Shown: positions 24,579-34,016 of the stretch, one piece after another
How positions within the stretch are numbered: the stretch's first letter is position 1
How the letters are laid out: every line of letters begins with the position of its first letter
NCBI RefSeq assembly: GCF_019042735.1
Contig: NZ_JAHQCR010000010.1
Location: 3,754 to 67,753, forward strand
Direction of reading: 5' to 3'
Length of the DNA stretch: 64,000 bases
From: Evansella alkalicola
Lineage (GTDB): Bacteria; Bacillota; Bacilli; Bacillales; Salisediminibacteriaceae
The notes under the pieces: generated by a model
What the model saw: only the letters and a program-made list of their open reading frames with translations
Database searches by the model: none
What the model was told of the DNA's origin: nothing
Position numbers and translations under genes: made by a program

Positions 24579-24896
24579 TTATATGTAAGAGTATTTAATT
24601 TTAGGCTTGGATTGTATAATTATTCTGCCATCATATTCAACCACTTCTGCTGTAAATATATTGGGGTTTCCTAAGACTGTAATATCTACTGTAGGCGTGG
24701 GGGAGGAGAGGGGAGAGTTATCTGCCTTTCCTTTACGTAATTTATATTTTACATATTGATGTTTTCCTTTGTAGAAACGGCGGAGCTTTTTATGATCTTT
24801 GTCTTCACAAAACAAGGCTTCATGTAAACTGTTATCTGTCAGTTCCTCTCCTACCAAAGTATTCAATCTTTCTAGAATTTCAGCCTTTTTAATCAT
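24579..24896 (-). CDS. Hypothetical protein
   Basis: A 105-residue, strongly basic, soluble protein: MIKKAEILERLNTLVGEEL at the start, a Lys/Arg/Tyr-rich middle (KKLRRFYKGKHQYVKYKLRKGK) interrupted by a Pro/Ser turn, and a beta-rich end. No known motif. Nucleic-acid or surface binding is conceivable from charge only. Confidence 0.55.
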   Translation of the reverse strand: MIKKAEILERLNTLVGEELTDNSLHEALFCEDKDHKKLRRFYKGKHQYVKYKLRKGKADNSPLSSPTPTVDITVLGNPNIFTAEVVEYDGRIIIQSKPKIKYSYI

Positions 24897-25021
24897 TCGT
24901 ATCTATCCTTTCAGACAATCTACATTCCATTATAGCCAATTGGTTTAGAATTAGTAAAATAAAATAAATTTGGCCTTACTCTATTAGGCACTTACGTCCA
25001 GCATAGAGTAAGGCATTTTAA

Positions 25022-26041
25022 TTAATCTTGAACTCTAAACATGTCATTACCAAATAGGAATTGTGCAAAATAACTATCAGCTGGAATAACAATTGTTGTA
25101 TCCTCATCTAAAGTAGCTCTATAGGCTTGTAATGAACGGAAGAACTCATAAAACTCAGGATCTTGGTTATAAACCTCAGCATATATCTTTGTTGCTTCCG
25201 CATCACCTTGTCCTCGAAGGATCTCAGCTGTTTCATAGGCTTCAGCCTCAATTATTCGTGCTTGTCGATCTGCGTCAGAACGTATTTTCTGTGCTTCTTC
25301 TTCCCCTTCAGATAAATAGCGGTTAGCTATTCTTTCCCTTTCTGTTCTCATTCTATTAAATATATTTTCAAGATTTTGCTCTGGTAGATCTGTCTGTCGA
25401 ATTCGTATATCAACAACTTCCATTCCATATTCTTCTAAACCATTATTCGTTCGCTCTTTCACATTTACGAGCATTTGTTCTACATGATCAATATCTGATA
25501 TAAGTTGGGTCATAGATGTGCGACCAATTTCACTATTTAAATTCGAGTAAATCATATCATCTAAACGGGTGTTGGCATTTACTTCTGTGTGCATGGTTAC
25601 TCTGAAAAGGGCTGGATTTGTAATGCGCCATTGGGCGTAATTATCCAATTCAACTCTCTTTTTATCTAAGGTAGTGACTTGTCGTGGTCGAGTGTCATAG
25701 GTTAGTAGTCTGTCCGAATAAGTTTCTACTGTATCAATAAAAGGAATTTTAAATTGTAAACCTTTCCCTTCAACGATTTTTACGCCACTAAGTCTACTAT
25801 GCTGTTCAATTTGTTCTACTACTTCTGTTGTTTTTTCAGAAATAACTATTTTCTGTACTTCACCAAAGCGCACCACTACCGCTTGGTCGATTTCATTAAC
25901 ATTAAAGGTAAATAAGAACCAACTTACTACTACAACGAGAAGTGTTCCTATAATAACTCCTACCTTCTTTATAGTAGGGAGTGCTTTTCGTTTTACATTA
26001 TTTAATTTTTCCATATCTATCACATCATGCATATCGCTCAT
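25022..26041 (-). CDS. hflC: HflC-type SPFH/prohibitin membrane protein
   Basis: A 339-residue protein with an N-terminal membrane anchor (about residues 27-48, GVIIGTLLVVVVSWFLFTF), an SPFH/prohibitin domain (VDEIDQAVVVRFGEV-like start, DNYAQWRITNPALFRVTM) and a helical part with the YLSEGEEEAQKIRSDADRQA coiled coil. HflC and HflK form a large complex around the FtsH protease and modulate its access to membrane substrates. It follows hflK by 38 bases, the usual operon order. Confidence 0.9.
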   Translation of the reverse strand: MSDMHDVIDMEKLNNVKRKALPTIKKVGVIIGTLLVVVVSWFLFTFNVNEIDQAVVVRFGEVQKIVISEKTTEVVEQIEQHSRLSGVKIVEGKGLQFKIPFIDTVETYSDRLLTYDTRPRQVTTLDKKRVELDNYAQWRITNPALFRVTMHTEVNANTRLDDMIYSNLNSEIGRTSMTQLISDIDHVEQMLVNVKERTNNGLEEYGMEVVDIRIRQTDLPEQNLENIFNRMRTERERIANRYLSEGEEEAQKIRSDADRQARIIEAEAYETAEILRGQGDAEATKIYAEVYNQDPEFYEFFRSLQAYRATLDEDTTIVIPADSYFAQFLFGNDMFRVQD

Positions 26042-26079
26042 CTATAAACATCCTTTCACTGTCTTATTAAAATACTGTG

Positions 26080-27015
26080 TTACTGATCTACAGCATTTTT
26101 TGAATTGCTTAATGGTAAAAATTGAAGTGTGCTTCCATCATTGTTTTCTATGATATATTTCTCTACATGAGGTAGGACTTCTTCCATCATTTCGTAATAC
26201 ATACGAGTTTTTGTTACATCTTCACCTAAGCGATATGCTTGAAGCAATTCGTTGAATAGGGCTGTATCCCCACTAGCTTCTGCCACTCTTGCTGCTTTAT
26301 GTCCTTCAGCTTTTGCAATCATTTCTGCTGCATTCCCTCGAGCCTGTGGAATGATTTGGTTAGCATAACTTTCCGCTTGGTTAATAACGGCGTTCATTTC
26401 TTCACGGGCACCTACAACTTTATGAAAGGAATCTTGCACTTCAACAGGTGGATTTACATCCTGTAGTTGTACTGTAGTCACTTGAATGCCAATCTCATAA
26501 CTATCTAAAATTGCTTGGAGGTGTTCATGAATCTCCGCTTCAACGCCTCCTCTGTTTTCTGTTACAACACCATCAAAGTCATTACTAGCTACTACACGAC
26601 GAATGGCTGCTGCGCCAGCATGTGCGATCGTATCGTATTGATTATGTACGTTAAAAAAGAATTGTTCTACATTAAAAATACGAAATTGAATAACTGTCTC
26701 TAGGGAGACTAAGTTTTCATCACCAGTTATCATTAATGCTTCACGGTCAACTTCCACATACTCTGATATATTTGAAGAATCACCCTCAGACGTTGTGCGG
26801 AACCCATATTCCATTCGTTTTACTTCCTGCGTATTTTCAGTCCAAACTGTCTGGATAAATGGGACATGCCATTTCATGCCTGATTCTACTATTGTGTCAT
26901 GGTGCTTCCCGAATTGAAGGACCACAGCTTCTTCTCCGTCATCTACGATATAGATACCAAGTAAACCAATTAAAACAAATAAACATAAAAACAAAAGACC
27001 AATTATTTTTTTCAA
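26080..27015 (-). CDS. hflK: HflK-type SPFH/prohibitin membrane protein
   Basis: A 311-residue partner of HflC with an N-terminal transmembrane segment (about residues 4-24), the SPFH region (GEEAVVLQFGKHHDTIVESG, MKWHVPFIQTV) and a helical tail (EMNAVINQAESYANQIIPQARGNAAEMIAKAEGHKA). It is first in a two-gene operon. The fairly short N-terminus, without a long glycine-rich head, is typical of Gram-positive forms. Acts at the cytoplasmic membrane with FtsH by analogy. Confidence 0.88.
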   Translation of the reverse strand: MKKIIGLLFLCLFVLIGLLGIYIVDDGEEAVVLQFGKHHDTIVESGMKWHVPFIQTVWTENTQEVKRMEYGFRTTSEGDSSNISEYVEVDREALMITGDENLVSLETVIQFRIFNVEQFFFNVHNQYDTIAHAGAAAIRRVVASNDFDGVVTENRGGVEAEIHEHLQAILDSYEIGIQVTTVQLQDVNPPVEVQDSFHKVVGAREEMNAVINQAESYANQIIPQARGNAAEMIAKAEGHKAARVAEASGDTALFNELLQAYRLGEDVTKTRMYYEMMEEVLPHVEKYIIENNDGSTLQFLPLSNSKNAVDQ

Positions 27016-27214
27016 TTATTTCCTCTCCTTAAATAGAAAAATGGGTGAATCTATAAATATTTTGTAGCTAATTGTGGAATGAAAAAGAAGGGGATCATTT
27101 CATCTCCATTATTTATTACGAAATAGTTACAAAAAAGTTTCAAAGAAGGTAATGTACTTTTCTTTCAGATTATGTCTTGCCTTTATGGCGTGAATTCTAT
27201 AGACTAAAGAGCGT

Positions 27215-27230
27215 AGTTGTCCGTACAAAT
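27215..27230 (+). promoter_or_regulatory. AraR-like operator upstream of GH43 gene
   Basis: AGTTGTCCGTACAAAT matches the Bacillus AraR box ATTTGTACGTACAAAT at 14 of 16 positions as I recall that consensus, and it is nearly palindromic. It ends just before the ribosome site of the GH43 gene, a position suited to repression relieved by arabinose. No araR gene is in the window. Confidence 0.6.
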
Positions 27231-27247
27231 TATATGAGGTGATAATA

Positions 27248-28795
27248 ATGAAAACGTTTAATAATCCCATTTTACCTGGATTTTATCCAGACCCATCTGT
27301 TTGTAGAGTAGGTGAAGACTACTATCTAGTAACTTCATCATTCATATATTTCCCTGGAGTGCCAATTTTCCATAGTAAGGACTTAGTCAATTGGAAACAA
27401 ATTGGTCACGTTTTAGACAGGCCATCACAATTACCGTTAGATGGTCAAAAGCAATCGCGAGGTATATTTGCTCCAACCATTAGATATAACGATGGTGTTT
27501 TTTATATGATTACTACAAATGTAGAAGAGGGAGGAAACTTCCTTGTCACGGCTACAGACCCTGCAGGTCCATGGTCTGATCCGTACTATTTAGATGCACC
27601 AGGAATTGACCCATCCTTATTCTTTGATGATGATGGGAAAGTCTATTATCATGGTACACGACCAGCGCCAGAAGGAGAAAAATACAGTGGTAACTGGGAA
27701 GTATGGCTTCAAGAGCTAGACATCAATTCAATGAAATTAGTCGGAGAATCTGTAGGATTGTGGCGTGGGGCCCTAAGGGATGTTGTTTGGCCAGAAGGAC
27801 CTCACATTTATAAAGTTAATGGGTATTATTATTTAATGATTTCTGAAGCAGGAACAGCTCACCATCACGCTGTTTCCGTTGCTCGAAGCGAGTCTTTGAA
27901 AGGACCATATGTTGGGAATCGTGGGAATCCAATTTTAACACACAGACATTTAGGAATTAATTATCCAATCGCTAATGTGGGGCACTTTGATCTTGTTGAA
28001 ACACAAAATGGTGAGTGGTGGGGGATTGGTCTCGCTTCACGAATTTATGGTGGATACTATCGTAACTTAGGAAGGGAAACATTCATGCTACCAGTAACAT
28101 GGGAAGATGGGTGGCCTGTCATGAGCGCTGGTACTGGCAAGCTTGAAATGTCTTATCAAAAACCTAATTTGCCAGAATCAAAACCTGTTCTATTACCTGC
28201 ATGTGATCATTTTAATAATAAAGAGCTAAACTTCAGTTGGAATGTTCTAAGAACACCACGGGAAGAGTTCTATAGTTTAACGGAACGACCTGGTTATTTA
28301 AGTCTAAAACTAAGACCAGAAAGAATCACAGACTTAAAAACACCAAGCTGTGTTGCAAGAAGGCAGCAACATATAGACTTTGCAGCTTCTGCATTAATGG
28401 AATTTACACCAAAAGCAGAAAATGAATGCGCTGGTATGGTATTAATGCAAAGTGAAGATTACAATTTTACGTTTGTTCATACTAAAAACGGAGAAAACAC
28501 TGTTTTACAATTGATAAAATGTGCCGATGGGAAAGAAGAAGTTTTAAAAGAAGTTCAAATCAGTGCATCTATGTTGTATTTAAAAGTAGAGGCGTACGGA
28601 CAAGATTATAGTTTTTATTACGGAGAAAGTGAAAATAGCTATAAGCCATTGATAGAAGATGTGGACGGGCGTATCTTAAGTACAGATATTGCTGGTGGCT
28701 TTGTCGGAGCAGAACTAGGTCTATATGCAAGCTCTAATGGTGAAAGTAGTGAAAATAATGCTTACTTTGATTGGTTTGAGTATGTAGGACTATAA
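27248..28795 (+). CDS. GH43 beta-xylosidase/alpha-L-arabinofuranosidase
   Basis: A 515-residue, non-secreted glycoside hydrolase. The five-bladed beta-propeller catalytic domain carries the expected acids: Asp15 in FYPDPSV (base), Asp121 in GIDPSLF (pKa modulator) and Glu183 in WPEGPHIY (acid). A C-terminal beta-sandwich (about residues 330-515) is typical of the larger GH43 enzymes. It would trim xylo- or arabino-oligosaccharides taken into the cell. The start is ATG 27248 with GAGGTGAT upstream; the GTG three codons earlier is unlikely. The AraR-like box upstream points to arabinose-containing substrates. Confidence 0.9.
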   Translation: MKTFNNPILPGFYPDPSVCRVGEDYYLVTSSFIYFPGVPIFHSKDLVNWKQIGHVLDRPSQLPLDGQKQSRGIFAPTIRYNDGVFYMITTNVEEGGNFLVTATDPAGPWSDPYYLDAPGIDPSLFFDDDGKVYYHGTRPAPEGEKYSGNWEVWLQELDINSMKLVGESVGLWRGALRDVVWPEGPHIYKVNGYYYLMISEAGTAHHHAVSVARSESLKGPYVGNRGNPILTHRHLGINYPIANVGHFDLVETQNGEWWGIGLASRIYGGYYRNLGRETFMLPVTWEDGWPVMSAGTGKLEMSYQKPNLPESKPVLLPACDHFNNKELNFSWNVLRTPREEFYSLTERPGYLSLKLRPERITDLKTPSCVARRQQHIDFAASALMEFTPKAENECAGMVLMQSEDYNFTFVHTKNGENTVLQLIKCADGKEEVLKEVQISASMLYLKVEAYGQDYSFYYGESENSYKPLIEDVDGRILSTDIAGGFVGAELGLYASSNGESSENNAYFDWFEYVGL

Positions 28796-28806
28796 GAATA
28801 AGTTTT

Positions 28807-28884
28807 AAAAAAAAGGAGCCATCTTGTAAATCGAATTTCCTAACTGACTTTGAGTAAATTCGAATTAAGGTGGCTCCTCTTTTA
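28807..28884. terminator. Bidirectional terminator
   Basis: AGGAGCCATCTT and AAGGTGGCTCCT pair across a long loop that can itself fold (AAATCGAATTT...AAATTCGAATT). A run of A before it and T after it serve both converging genes. Confidence 0.8.
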
Positions 28885-28891
28885 TGTTTTA

Positions 28892-30073
28892 TTAATTCTC
28901 GCTACCATCAAATGCTTCAGGAATCATCGTGAAACCGTCAATCACTGTATCTTCTTCTACTTCAATCATTAAATACCGTTTTCCTTCAAAATTAATTTGT
29001 CTTACATATCTTAAGTCTTGAGGACTGATAGAAACATTAGCGACTTTTGTTTCAATCTTTATAGATTTAGAAGTATATTTTGGTACGATGTTACGGGCTT
29101 TAATCTCATATTTTTCATCATCGATGACTCTTTGGAAGGCATCTTCTACCATATCTGTGTTTACACCTTCTACACCACTATGTTTAAGAACACGTTCCAC
29201 ATCTCTATAGTCTAATTTCGGTTCTTCTTCCTCTTCATTTTCTTCTATGACACGGTGTATTTCTTCATACACATTAGATAGAGTACCTGTATTCAATTGA
29301 TCTCCAGTAACGTTTTTTACGATCTCTTCAAAAACAATTTTATCTTCTTGGGCAGTCATTGTTTCTTCACCGTTTAAAACGTCCTCAATAAATTGATAAT
29401 CAGGCTCATTTGCTTTTCCAGCTGAGTATAAAATGTGATTCACATTTGCAGCGTGATCATTAAAACAGGGGAAAAGAAAACCAGAGATTGGAGCATTTAA
29501 ATTAATAATGGGATCTACGACAATATTGTATTTAAATTCTTTTTCGACATAGTCGAAGAGAAGTTCTTTTTTTGGATCCTGTGTTTTGTTGATACTACAT
29601 AAAATGAACTGATGGGAATAAACCGTATCTCTGTCGCTAGCCTCGTCATCATTAGTTTGCCTTTTCATAGGTTTGTAATATTCACCACGTATAAAGCTGA
29701 CAACGATATCCATATCAAATTGACGACTACTCAGCATTTTATCAACAAGACGCAACATTTGCTGCTTCCATCCTTCTACATCATCATTACTAAGTAAACC
29801 TTGATGTAGAATAAGTAGACTGTTATCTTCCGTACCCTGTTGAAATTTTAATTCAAATAATTTTTCATCTAATTGGCCAGTTAATGTCTTTTTAAAGTTA
29901 TTTAAGAAAAGTTCTTGCTGATCTTGATCAAGCAATGCAAAAGGTTGACTCTGATGATGATATATTTCACTGGAATCCTTCATTATATAAACATTAAAAA
30001 TGTCATGAATTTTTAGTAAATCATTATCGGGTTTAAATTGTTTACGAATATGTGCAATATCTTTCTTGTTCAT
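28892..30073 (-). CDS. DUF4317-family protein
   Basis: A 393-residue cytosolic protein beginning MNKKDIAHIRKQFKPDNDLLKI, the typical opening of DUF4317 proteins of Firmicutes. It contains FNVYIMKDSSEIYHHQSQPF and a late block FEGKRYLMIEVEEDTVIDGF. The acidic stretch EENEEEEEPK near residue 280 separates two halves. Function unknown. It is monocistronic. Confidence 0.82.
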   Translation of the reverse strand: MNKKDIAHIRKQFKPDNDLLKIHDIFNVYIMKDSSEIYHHQSQPFALLDQDQQELFLNNFKKTLTGQLDEKLFELKFQQGTEDNSLLILHQGLLSNDDVEGWKQQMLRLVDKMLSSRQFDMDIVVSFIRGEYYKPMKRQTNDDEASDRDTVYSHQFILCSINKTQDPKKELLFDYVEKEFKYNIVVDPIINLNAPISGFLFPCFNDHAANVNHILYSAGKANEPDYQFIEDVLNGEETMTAQEDKIVFEEIVKNVTGDQLNTGTLSNVYEEIHRVIEENEEEEEPKLDYRDVERVLKHSGVEGVNTDMVEDAFQRVIDDEKYEIKARNIVPKYTSKSIKIETKVANVSISPQDLRYVRQINFEGKRYLMIEVEEDTVIDGFTMIPEAFDGSEN

Positions 30074-30235
30074 TAAATCTCCACTCCTACAGTGTTTAGT
30101 TTGTAAATAGTACTCGAGGTTAAAGTGTGGTATTTAAAAATAATACTTCCAAGCATCCTTCTATTTTAGCATAATAAAGGTTCTATAAATATATGAATTA
30201 TTATTTAGAGATAACTAAAATGATATAACGTGTAT

Positions 30236-30460
30236 CTATCTGTTTTCTACATCTTTATCTTCTACATATTCTATAATGTCACCTGGTTGGCAGTCTAGTG
30301 TTTTACAAATTGCTTCTAAGGTTGAAAACCGAATAGCTTTGACTTTTCCTGTTTTTAAATTTGAAAGATTTACATTAGATATTCCAATTATGCTTGCCAG
30401 TTGATTTAACTTCATTTTTTTCTCTGCTAAAACGCGATCTAATCTTATAATAATAGCCAT
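30236..30460 (-). CDS. YozG-like Cro/CI-family HTH regulator
   Basis: A 74-residue DNA-binding protein consisting of one helix-turn-helix domain: RVLAEKKMKLNQLASIIGIS followed by recognition helix NVNLSNLKTGKVKAIRFSTLEAIC, and the end GDIIEYVED typical of YozG-type small repressors. It lies 14 bases downstream of the DUF2975 membrane protein, the arrangement of the yoaS-yozG pairs in Bacillus. Likely a co-transcribed regulator of that pair. Confidence 0.87.
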   Translation of the reverse strand: MAIIIRLDRVLAEKKMKLNQLASIIGISNVNLSNLKTGKVKAIRFSTLEAICKTLDCQPGDIIEYVEDKDVENR

Positions 30461-30474
30461 TTATTTCACTTCCT

Positions 30475-31095
30475 TTAAATCGTCTCATCATGTTCTTGTT
30501 GTAGGAATGAACCATATCGGAATATGTGGGCAATAAGTAACATAACAGCCCCAATTACAAAACCATTAAAGCTAACATTTGAGATATTAAGTAGGAATAT
30601 ATTTGTAACAAACACGTACATAAAGAAATTTATTAGTAGATCACTAAACAGTGAGTAGCCAATAAGTAAGTAGGCAATTTTCTTAATTCGCTGTGCATTA
30701 ATGTTATTAAACGGCGATTCTTCTTTAATTGTGGAAATAACAATTTCTTGTACAATTAATAGACCATAAATAAATAATGGGAAATAGATAAATCCTAGTG
30801 AGATATAGAAGGTCAAAAATGCAGTTTTGGCACTGAATATTGTTTCACTGATAGGTTGGAGTATTGAAAATGGTACTAGTGCAGAAAAAGAAGCACTGTT
30901 TGAAAAATCAAAACTCAATGACCAATGCCCAATTCCTTTTTCTACACTAAATGATTGTTCGGGCATGAAACTTGCCCAGGTGATGATGGCTATAAATCCA
31001 ATAAATAAAAAAATGTTTACTCCGATGACAAAGTTAAGTAATTTATTGATCTTCATGGCACTGCTGAACATTTTATCCTTATTCAAATGAATCAC
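30475..31095 (-). CDS. DUF2975 (YoaS-like) membrane protein
   Basis: A 206-residue integral membrane protein with four predicted helices: about 20-42, 85-120 (two hydrophobic stretches around ISLGFIYFPLFIYGLLIV), 143-165 and 170-195, with a conserved-type LIVQEIV segment. DUF2975 proteins are regularly encoded beside a YozG-type HTH protein, as here. The role is unknown; sensing or quorum-related functions have been proposed for such pairs but nothing here shows it. Confidence 0.82.
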   Translation of the reverse strand: MIHLNKDKMFSSAMKINKLLNFVIGVNIFLFIGFIAIITWASFMPEQSFSVEKGIGHWSLSFDFSNSASFSALVPFSILQPISETIFSAKTAFLTFYISLGFIYFPLFIYGLLIVQEIVISTIKEESPFNNINAQRIKKIAYLLIGYSLFSDLLINFFMYVFVTNIFLLNISNVSFNGFVIGAVMLLIAHIFRYGSFLQQEHDETI

Positions 31096-31210
31096 CGATC
31101 CTTTTAATTGTAGTTACTAATAATGATAAGTCAATATATAATGCTTTACAATAAATAATTAATGATAAACATTAATTTAATGTATAAAGATGAAGAGTAA
31201 ATATTCATTT

Positions 31211-31230
31211 GTAAACGGAAGAACCGTCCC
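31211..31230 (-). repeat. Dispersed repeat unit, copy A
   Basis: On the minus strand GGGACGGTTCTTCCGTTTAC. It shares the core GGGACGGTTC(T/C) and GTTTAC with units at 32560, 32601 and 34017. Confidence 0.75.
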
Positions 31231-31322
31231 CATGTTCACAAATTTGCTTTGAAATGGTACATTGTGAATATATTAACAAAGTATTTTGGTGAAGCAATGA
31301 CTAGAACAGGGGAGGATTCAAT

Positions 31323-31412
31323 TTGGTTTATAGTAAACTATTTAAATTAGGAAAAATTGGGAGTATAATTATTAAAAACAAAATTGTCATGCCTGCAATG
31401 AGTACTAATTGA
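31323..31412 (+). pseudogene. 5' remnant of an NADH:flavin oxidoreductase gene
   Basis: Behind a good ribosome site (GGGGAGG), a TTG start opens 29 codons reading YSKLFKLGKIGSIIIKNKIV followed by MPAMSTN and a TGA. This is the N-terminal signature of Old Yellow Enzyme/2,4-dienoyl-CoA reductase-type proteins (SxLFxPxxIGxxxxKNRIVMxPM). The rest of the roughly 650-codon gene is absent; 23 bases later the DUF2974 gene begins. A large internal deletion joined the two. The rest of the 31096-31435 gap holds AT-rich sequence and one dispersed repeat unit. Confidence 0.75.
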
Positions 31413-31435
31413 ATTCTTGTGAAGGGGGAGATAAG

Positions 31436-32542
31436 ATGGCAAACATTATGGATTACTTAGATTGGCGTGGAGATTTACTGTTAAGCCAAGTGCCATTTAA
31501 TGAGGTAGATAACCTTATTCTTTCTCAAATGTCTTATGTAGATTTTGAAAAGATTGTACCTTCCCTAAACAGTGTAGAGACAATCACAATTAAGGAAGCA
31601 TCAGAAATATATTTTTCAATGTACACAAAAGAGGAAATAGATGCCCTACTTACCTTAACTAAGATGTCAGCATACCTCCTTAAAAAAATGGCGCAATGTG
31701 ACCGATTTGCAAATCTGAAATTATCAAACTATATCAATATTATTGATTCTCAAACACAGAAACAATTTTCTGCTATAACCGTCTACCTTGATGAAGATAC
31801 AGATTTTATTGCATATCGGGGAACAGATAATACCATTGTTGGATGGAAGGAAAATTTTAATATGACCTTCATGTCCCCAGTACCCGCTCAAATTGAAGCT
31901 GTTTCTTACTTAAATGCGATCGGCCAAAAAACGCAGAAAAAGCTAATAATAGGAGGACACTCCAAAGGGGGGAATTTAGCAGTATATGCGGCAGTCAAAT
32001 GTTGTAGTAACATTAAGGATAGAATTTTAGAAGTTTTTAATAATGATGGTCCTGGGTTCCATCATGATGTCATCTCTTGCGCAGAATACAAGGATATGAT
32101 TAAGAGAGTGAAGACTATTATTCCTCAATCCTCTATCGTGGGGATGATGCTTGAGCATGAAGAAGAATATGTCATTGTAAAAAGCAGTAAAAGTGTATTG
32201 TTACAGCATGATCCTATGTCATGGGAAGTATTAGGTAATCAGTTTGTTTATGAAAGATTTGTTACGAAAGAAAGCAGAATCCTCGATGGCACATTAAAAG
32301 CATTGTTGGATAAGATGGATGAATCTCAGAGGGGTCAGTTTGTTGATGCTATGTTTATGATCTTCGATGCGACCAACGTGGAAACTATCGCAGATTTAAC
32401 TCAAGATAGATGGCGGAAGATAACAGAAATAATAAAAGTAATTAGTAGTATGGATCAAGAAAATAAGAAGATATTAAAGGAAACTATAAAGCTGTTTTTT
32501 AATGAAGGAAATCGAATATATAAGGAATCAAAGCTAAAATAA
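31436..32542 (+). CDS. DUF2974 (Mbeg1-like) alpha/beta hydrolase
   Basis: A 368-residue protein opening MANIMDYLDWRGDLLLSQ and having the lipase-type nucleophile elbow GGHSKGGNLAVYAA near residue 183-190 and FNNDGPGF downstream, as in DUF2974/Mbeg1-like hydrolases. No signal peptide, so probably cytosolic. Substrate unknown. The start is ATG 31436 behind GGGGGAG; the frame upstream belongs to the deletion junction. It lies between two copies of a dispersed repeat. Confidence 0.83.
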   Translation: MANIMDYLDWRGDLLLSQVPFNEVDNLILSQMSYVDFEKIVPSLNSVETITIKEASEIYFSMYTKEEIDALLTLTKMSAYLLKKMAQCDRFANLKLSNYINIIDSQTQKQFSAITVYLDEDTDFIAYRGTDNTIVGWKENFNMTFMSPVPAQIEAVSYLNAIGQKTQKKLIIGGHSKGGNLAVYAAVKCCSNIKDRILEVFNNDGPGFHHDVISCAEYKDMIKRVKTIIPQSSIVGMMLEHEEEYVIVKSSKSVLLQHDPMSWEVLGNQFVYERFVTKESRILDGTLKALLDKMDESQRGQFVDAMFMIFDATNVETIADLTQDRWRKITEIIKVISSMDQENKKILKETIKLFFNEGNRIYKESKLK

Positions 32543-32556
32543 TGTACGAGGTATAC

Positions 32557-32620
32557 GTAGGGACGGTTCTGTTGTTTACACCAATAAGGAGTAGGTACAC
32601 GGAACCGTCCCTACGTTTAC
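32557..32620. repeat. Inverted pair of dispersed repeat units (copies B and C)
   Basis: CGTAGGGACGGTTC and GAACCGTCCCTACG form perfect arms around a 30-base centre, so transcripts can fold into a hairpin. Copy B continues TGTTGTTTAC. The pair sits in the gap between the DUF2974 gene and the anchored protein gene and could end or stabilise the upstream transcript. Confidence 0.75.
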
Positions 32621-32649
32621 CTACATTTATATGGAGAGCGGGGATTAAA

Positions 32650-34011
32650 ATGAGGAAATATGTAGTAATAGTTTTCATGTTAATGTTTTTCCTTCACCCG
32701 ATAACAAGTGTCATTCTTGCTAATTCTGGTCCGGTTTATTGGGAGGGGGAACCAGGACATAGTATTCTAAGTGTTGAAAAAAATTCTCCTATTATTGTAC
32801 AAAAAGAAGAACTCACCTTTGATCTCGCAGATGATAATGCAATCGATGGTAAGGTTACGGCATTATATGAGATGTATAACCCCACATCTGAACTATTAGA
32901 AGTAGCAATGGTATTCCCTTATATTGGTAATCTCCTTTACCTTACACAAGATAATATAACTATAATAGCAAATGGCAAAATGATAGATTACCAGATGTTT
33001 ATTGGGGATCGTTTAGACTCAGGAGATAAAGAAGAATTGTTTCACTTTGATAATATCGTCCATAGTATCTCAGGTGAGGTATATGAAGGAGAACACTTTA
33101 CTAACAATCAAGTAGGTAACCTATATACAATTAAACCTATAGGACCGACAGACAACACAATCACTGTTGATGTGAATTTTGATCTAGAAAGTGATAGTGA
33201 AGAAACATATTTTATTTCAAATGGATTTTATAGTTATGGCTGGTACAATAACTCAATAGAATTGTCTACTAGGTACACAGGGGAAGATATTGAACTCTTT
33301 GTTATAGGGGAAGAAGATATTAACTTAAATATTCACGCTTATATTGATAATAAAGAGGATATAGTAGATTATGAAGTTTTTACACAGCAAAAGGAAATAC
33401 GTGATATTCTCCAAAATCTTATCGATAAACGTACGCAAGACTTCGACGATATGATATCACAAGAACAGCTTTACAATCTCTACGCCAGTGCTCTTGATAA
33501 CGACCTTTTCATTTACGGACATAGTTCAGAACAGGATCTATTTGAGGAAGCTTATCTTCAACGATTAATCCTTTTAAAGTATATAGTTGAATTCCCACCT
33601 AATCAGCTGCAGGAGGTGTCTGTTACCTATGAAATAACAGGAGAAATGGATCGTACTGAAACTGTGGATCCTCTGTATACGTATGAATATATTTTTAACC
33701 CTGCAAATAACTGGCATGATTTTCATCAATTATCAATATTTATAACTACTCCTGATCATTCACCATTTATTGTGAATAGCAGCATTGATCTTGTGAAACT
33801 AGAAGATAACATATATACGACTAGCGTAGAAGGGTTACCAGCTGAAGATCTTTTCTTTACTTTATATTCAAAGGAAGAAGTTATAAAAAACGAAGGTCCT
33901 AGTAGAAGTATGATTGCCCCATTATTGAACTATTCTGTTCCTATCCTAGGAATCTTTAGTATTTTAGTAATTGGAGCCATAATCACTCGAAGATTGAAAC
34001 GTCACCAATAA
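32650..34011 (+). CDS. Exported, C-terminally anchored hypothetical protein
   Basis: A 453-residue protein with a signal peptide (about residues 1-26, VVIVFMLMFFLHPITSVILA), a long extracytoplasmic beta-rich region (about 27-420) and a C-terminal transmembrane helix (about 422-445, VPILGIFSILVIGAII) ending RRLKRHQ inside. It has no recognised catalytic motif. The start is ATG 32650; the frame upstream runs through the inverted repeat and is not translated in my view. No family recognised. Confidence 0.65.
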   Translation: MRKYVVIVFMLMFFLHPITSVILANSGPVYWEGEPGHSILSVEKNSPIIVQKEELTFDLADDNAIDGKVTALYEMYNPTSELLEVAMVFPYIGNLLYLTQDNITIIANGKMIDYQMFIGDRLDSGDKEELFHFDNIVHSISGEVYEGEHFTNNQVGNLYTIKPIGPTDNTITVDVNFDLESDSEETYFISNGFYSYGWYNNSIELSTRYTGEDIELFVIGEEDINLNIHAYIDNKEDIVDYEVFTQQKEIRDILQNLIDKRTQDFDDMISQEQLYNLYASALDNDLFIYGHSSEQDLFEEAYLQRLILLKYIVEFPPNQLQEVSVTYEITGEMDRTETVDPLYTYEYIFNPANNWHDFHQLSIFITTPDHSPFIVNSSIDLVKLEDNIYTTSVEGLPAEDLFFTLYSKEEVIKNEGPSRSMIAPLLNYSVPILGIFSILVIGAIITRRLKRHQ

Positions 34012-34016
34012 ACGGA

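Noticed and set aside
31410..31412. Third candidate Sec codon at the end of the oxidoreductase remnant
   Set aside because: The family does not have Cys there, and no family sequence continues after the TGA; it is just a deletion junction.
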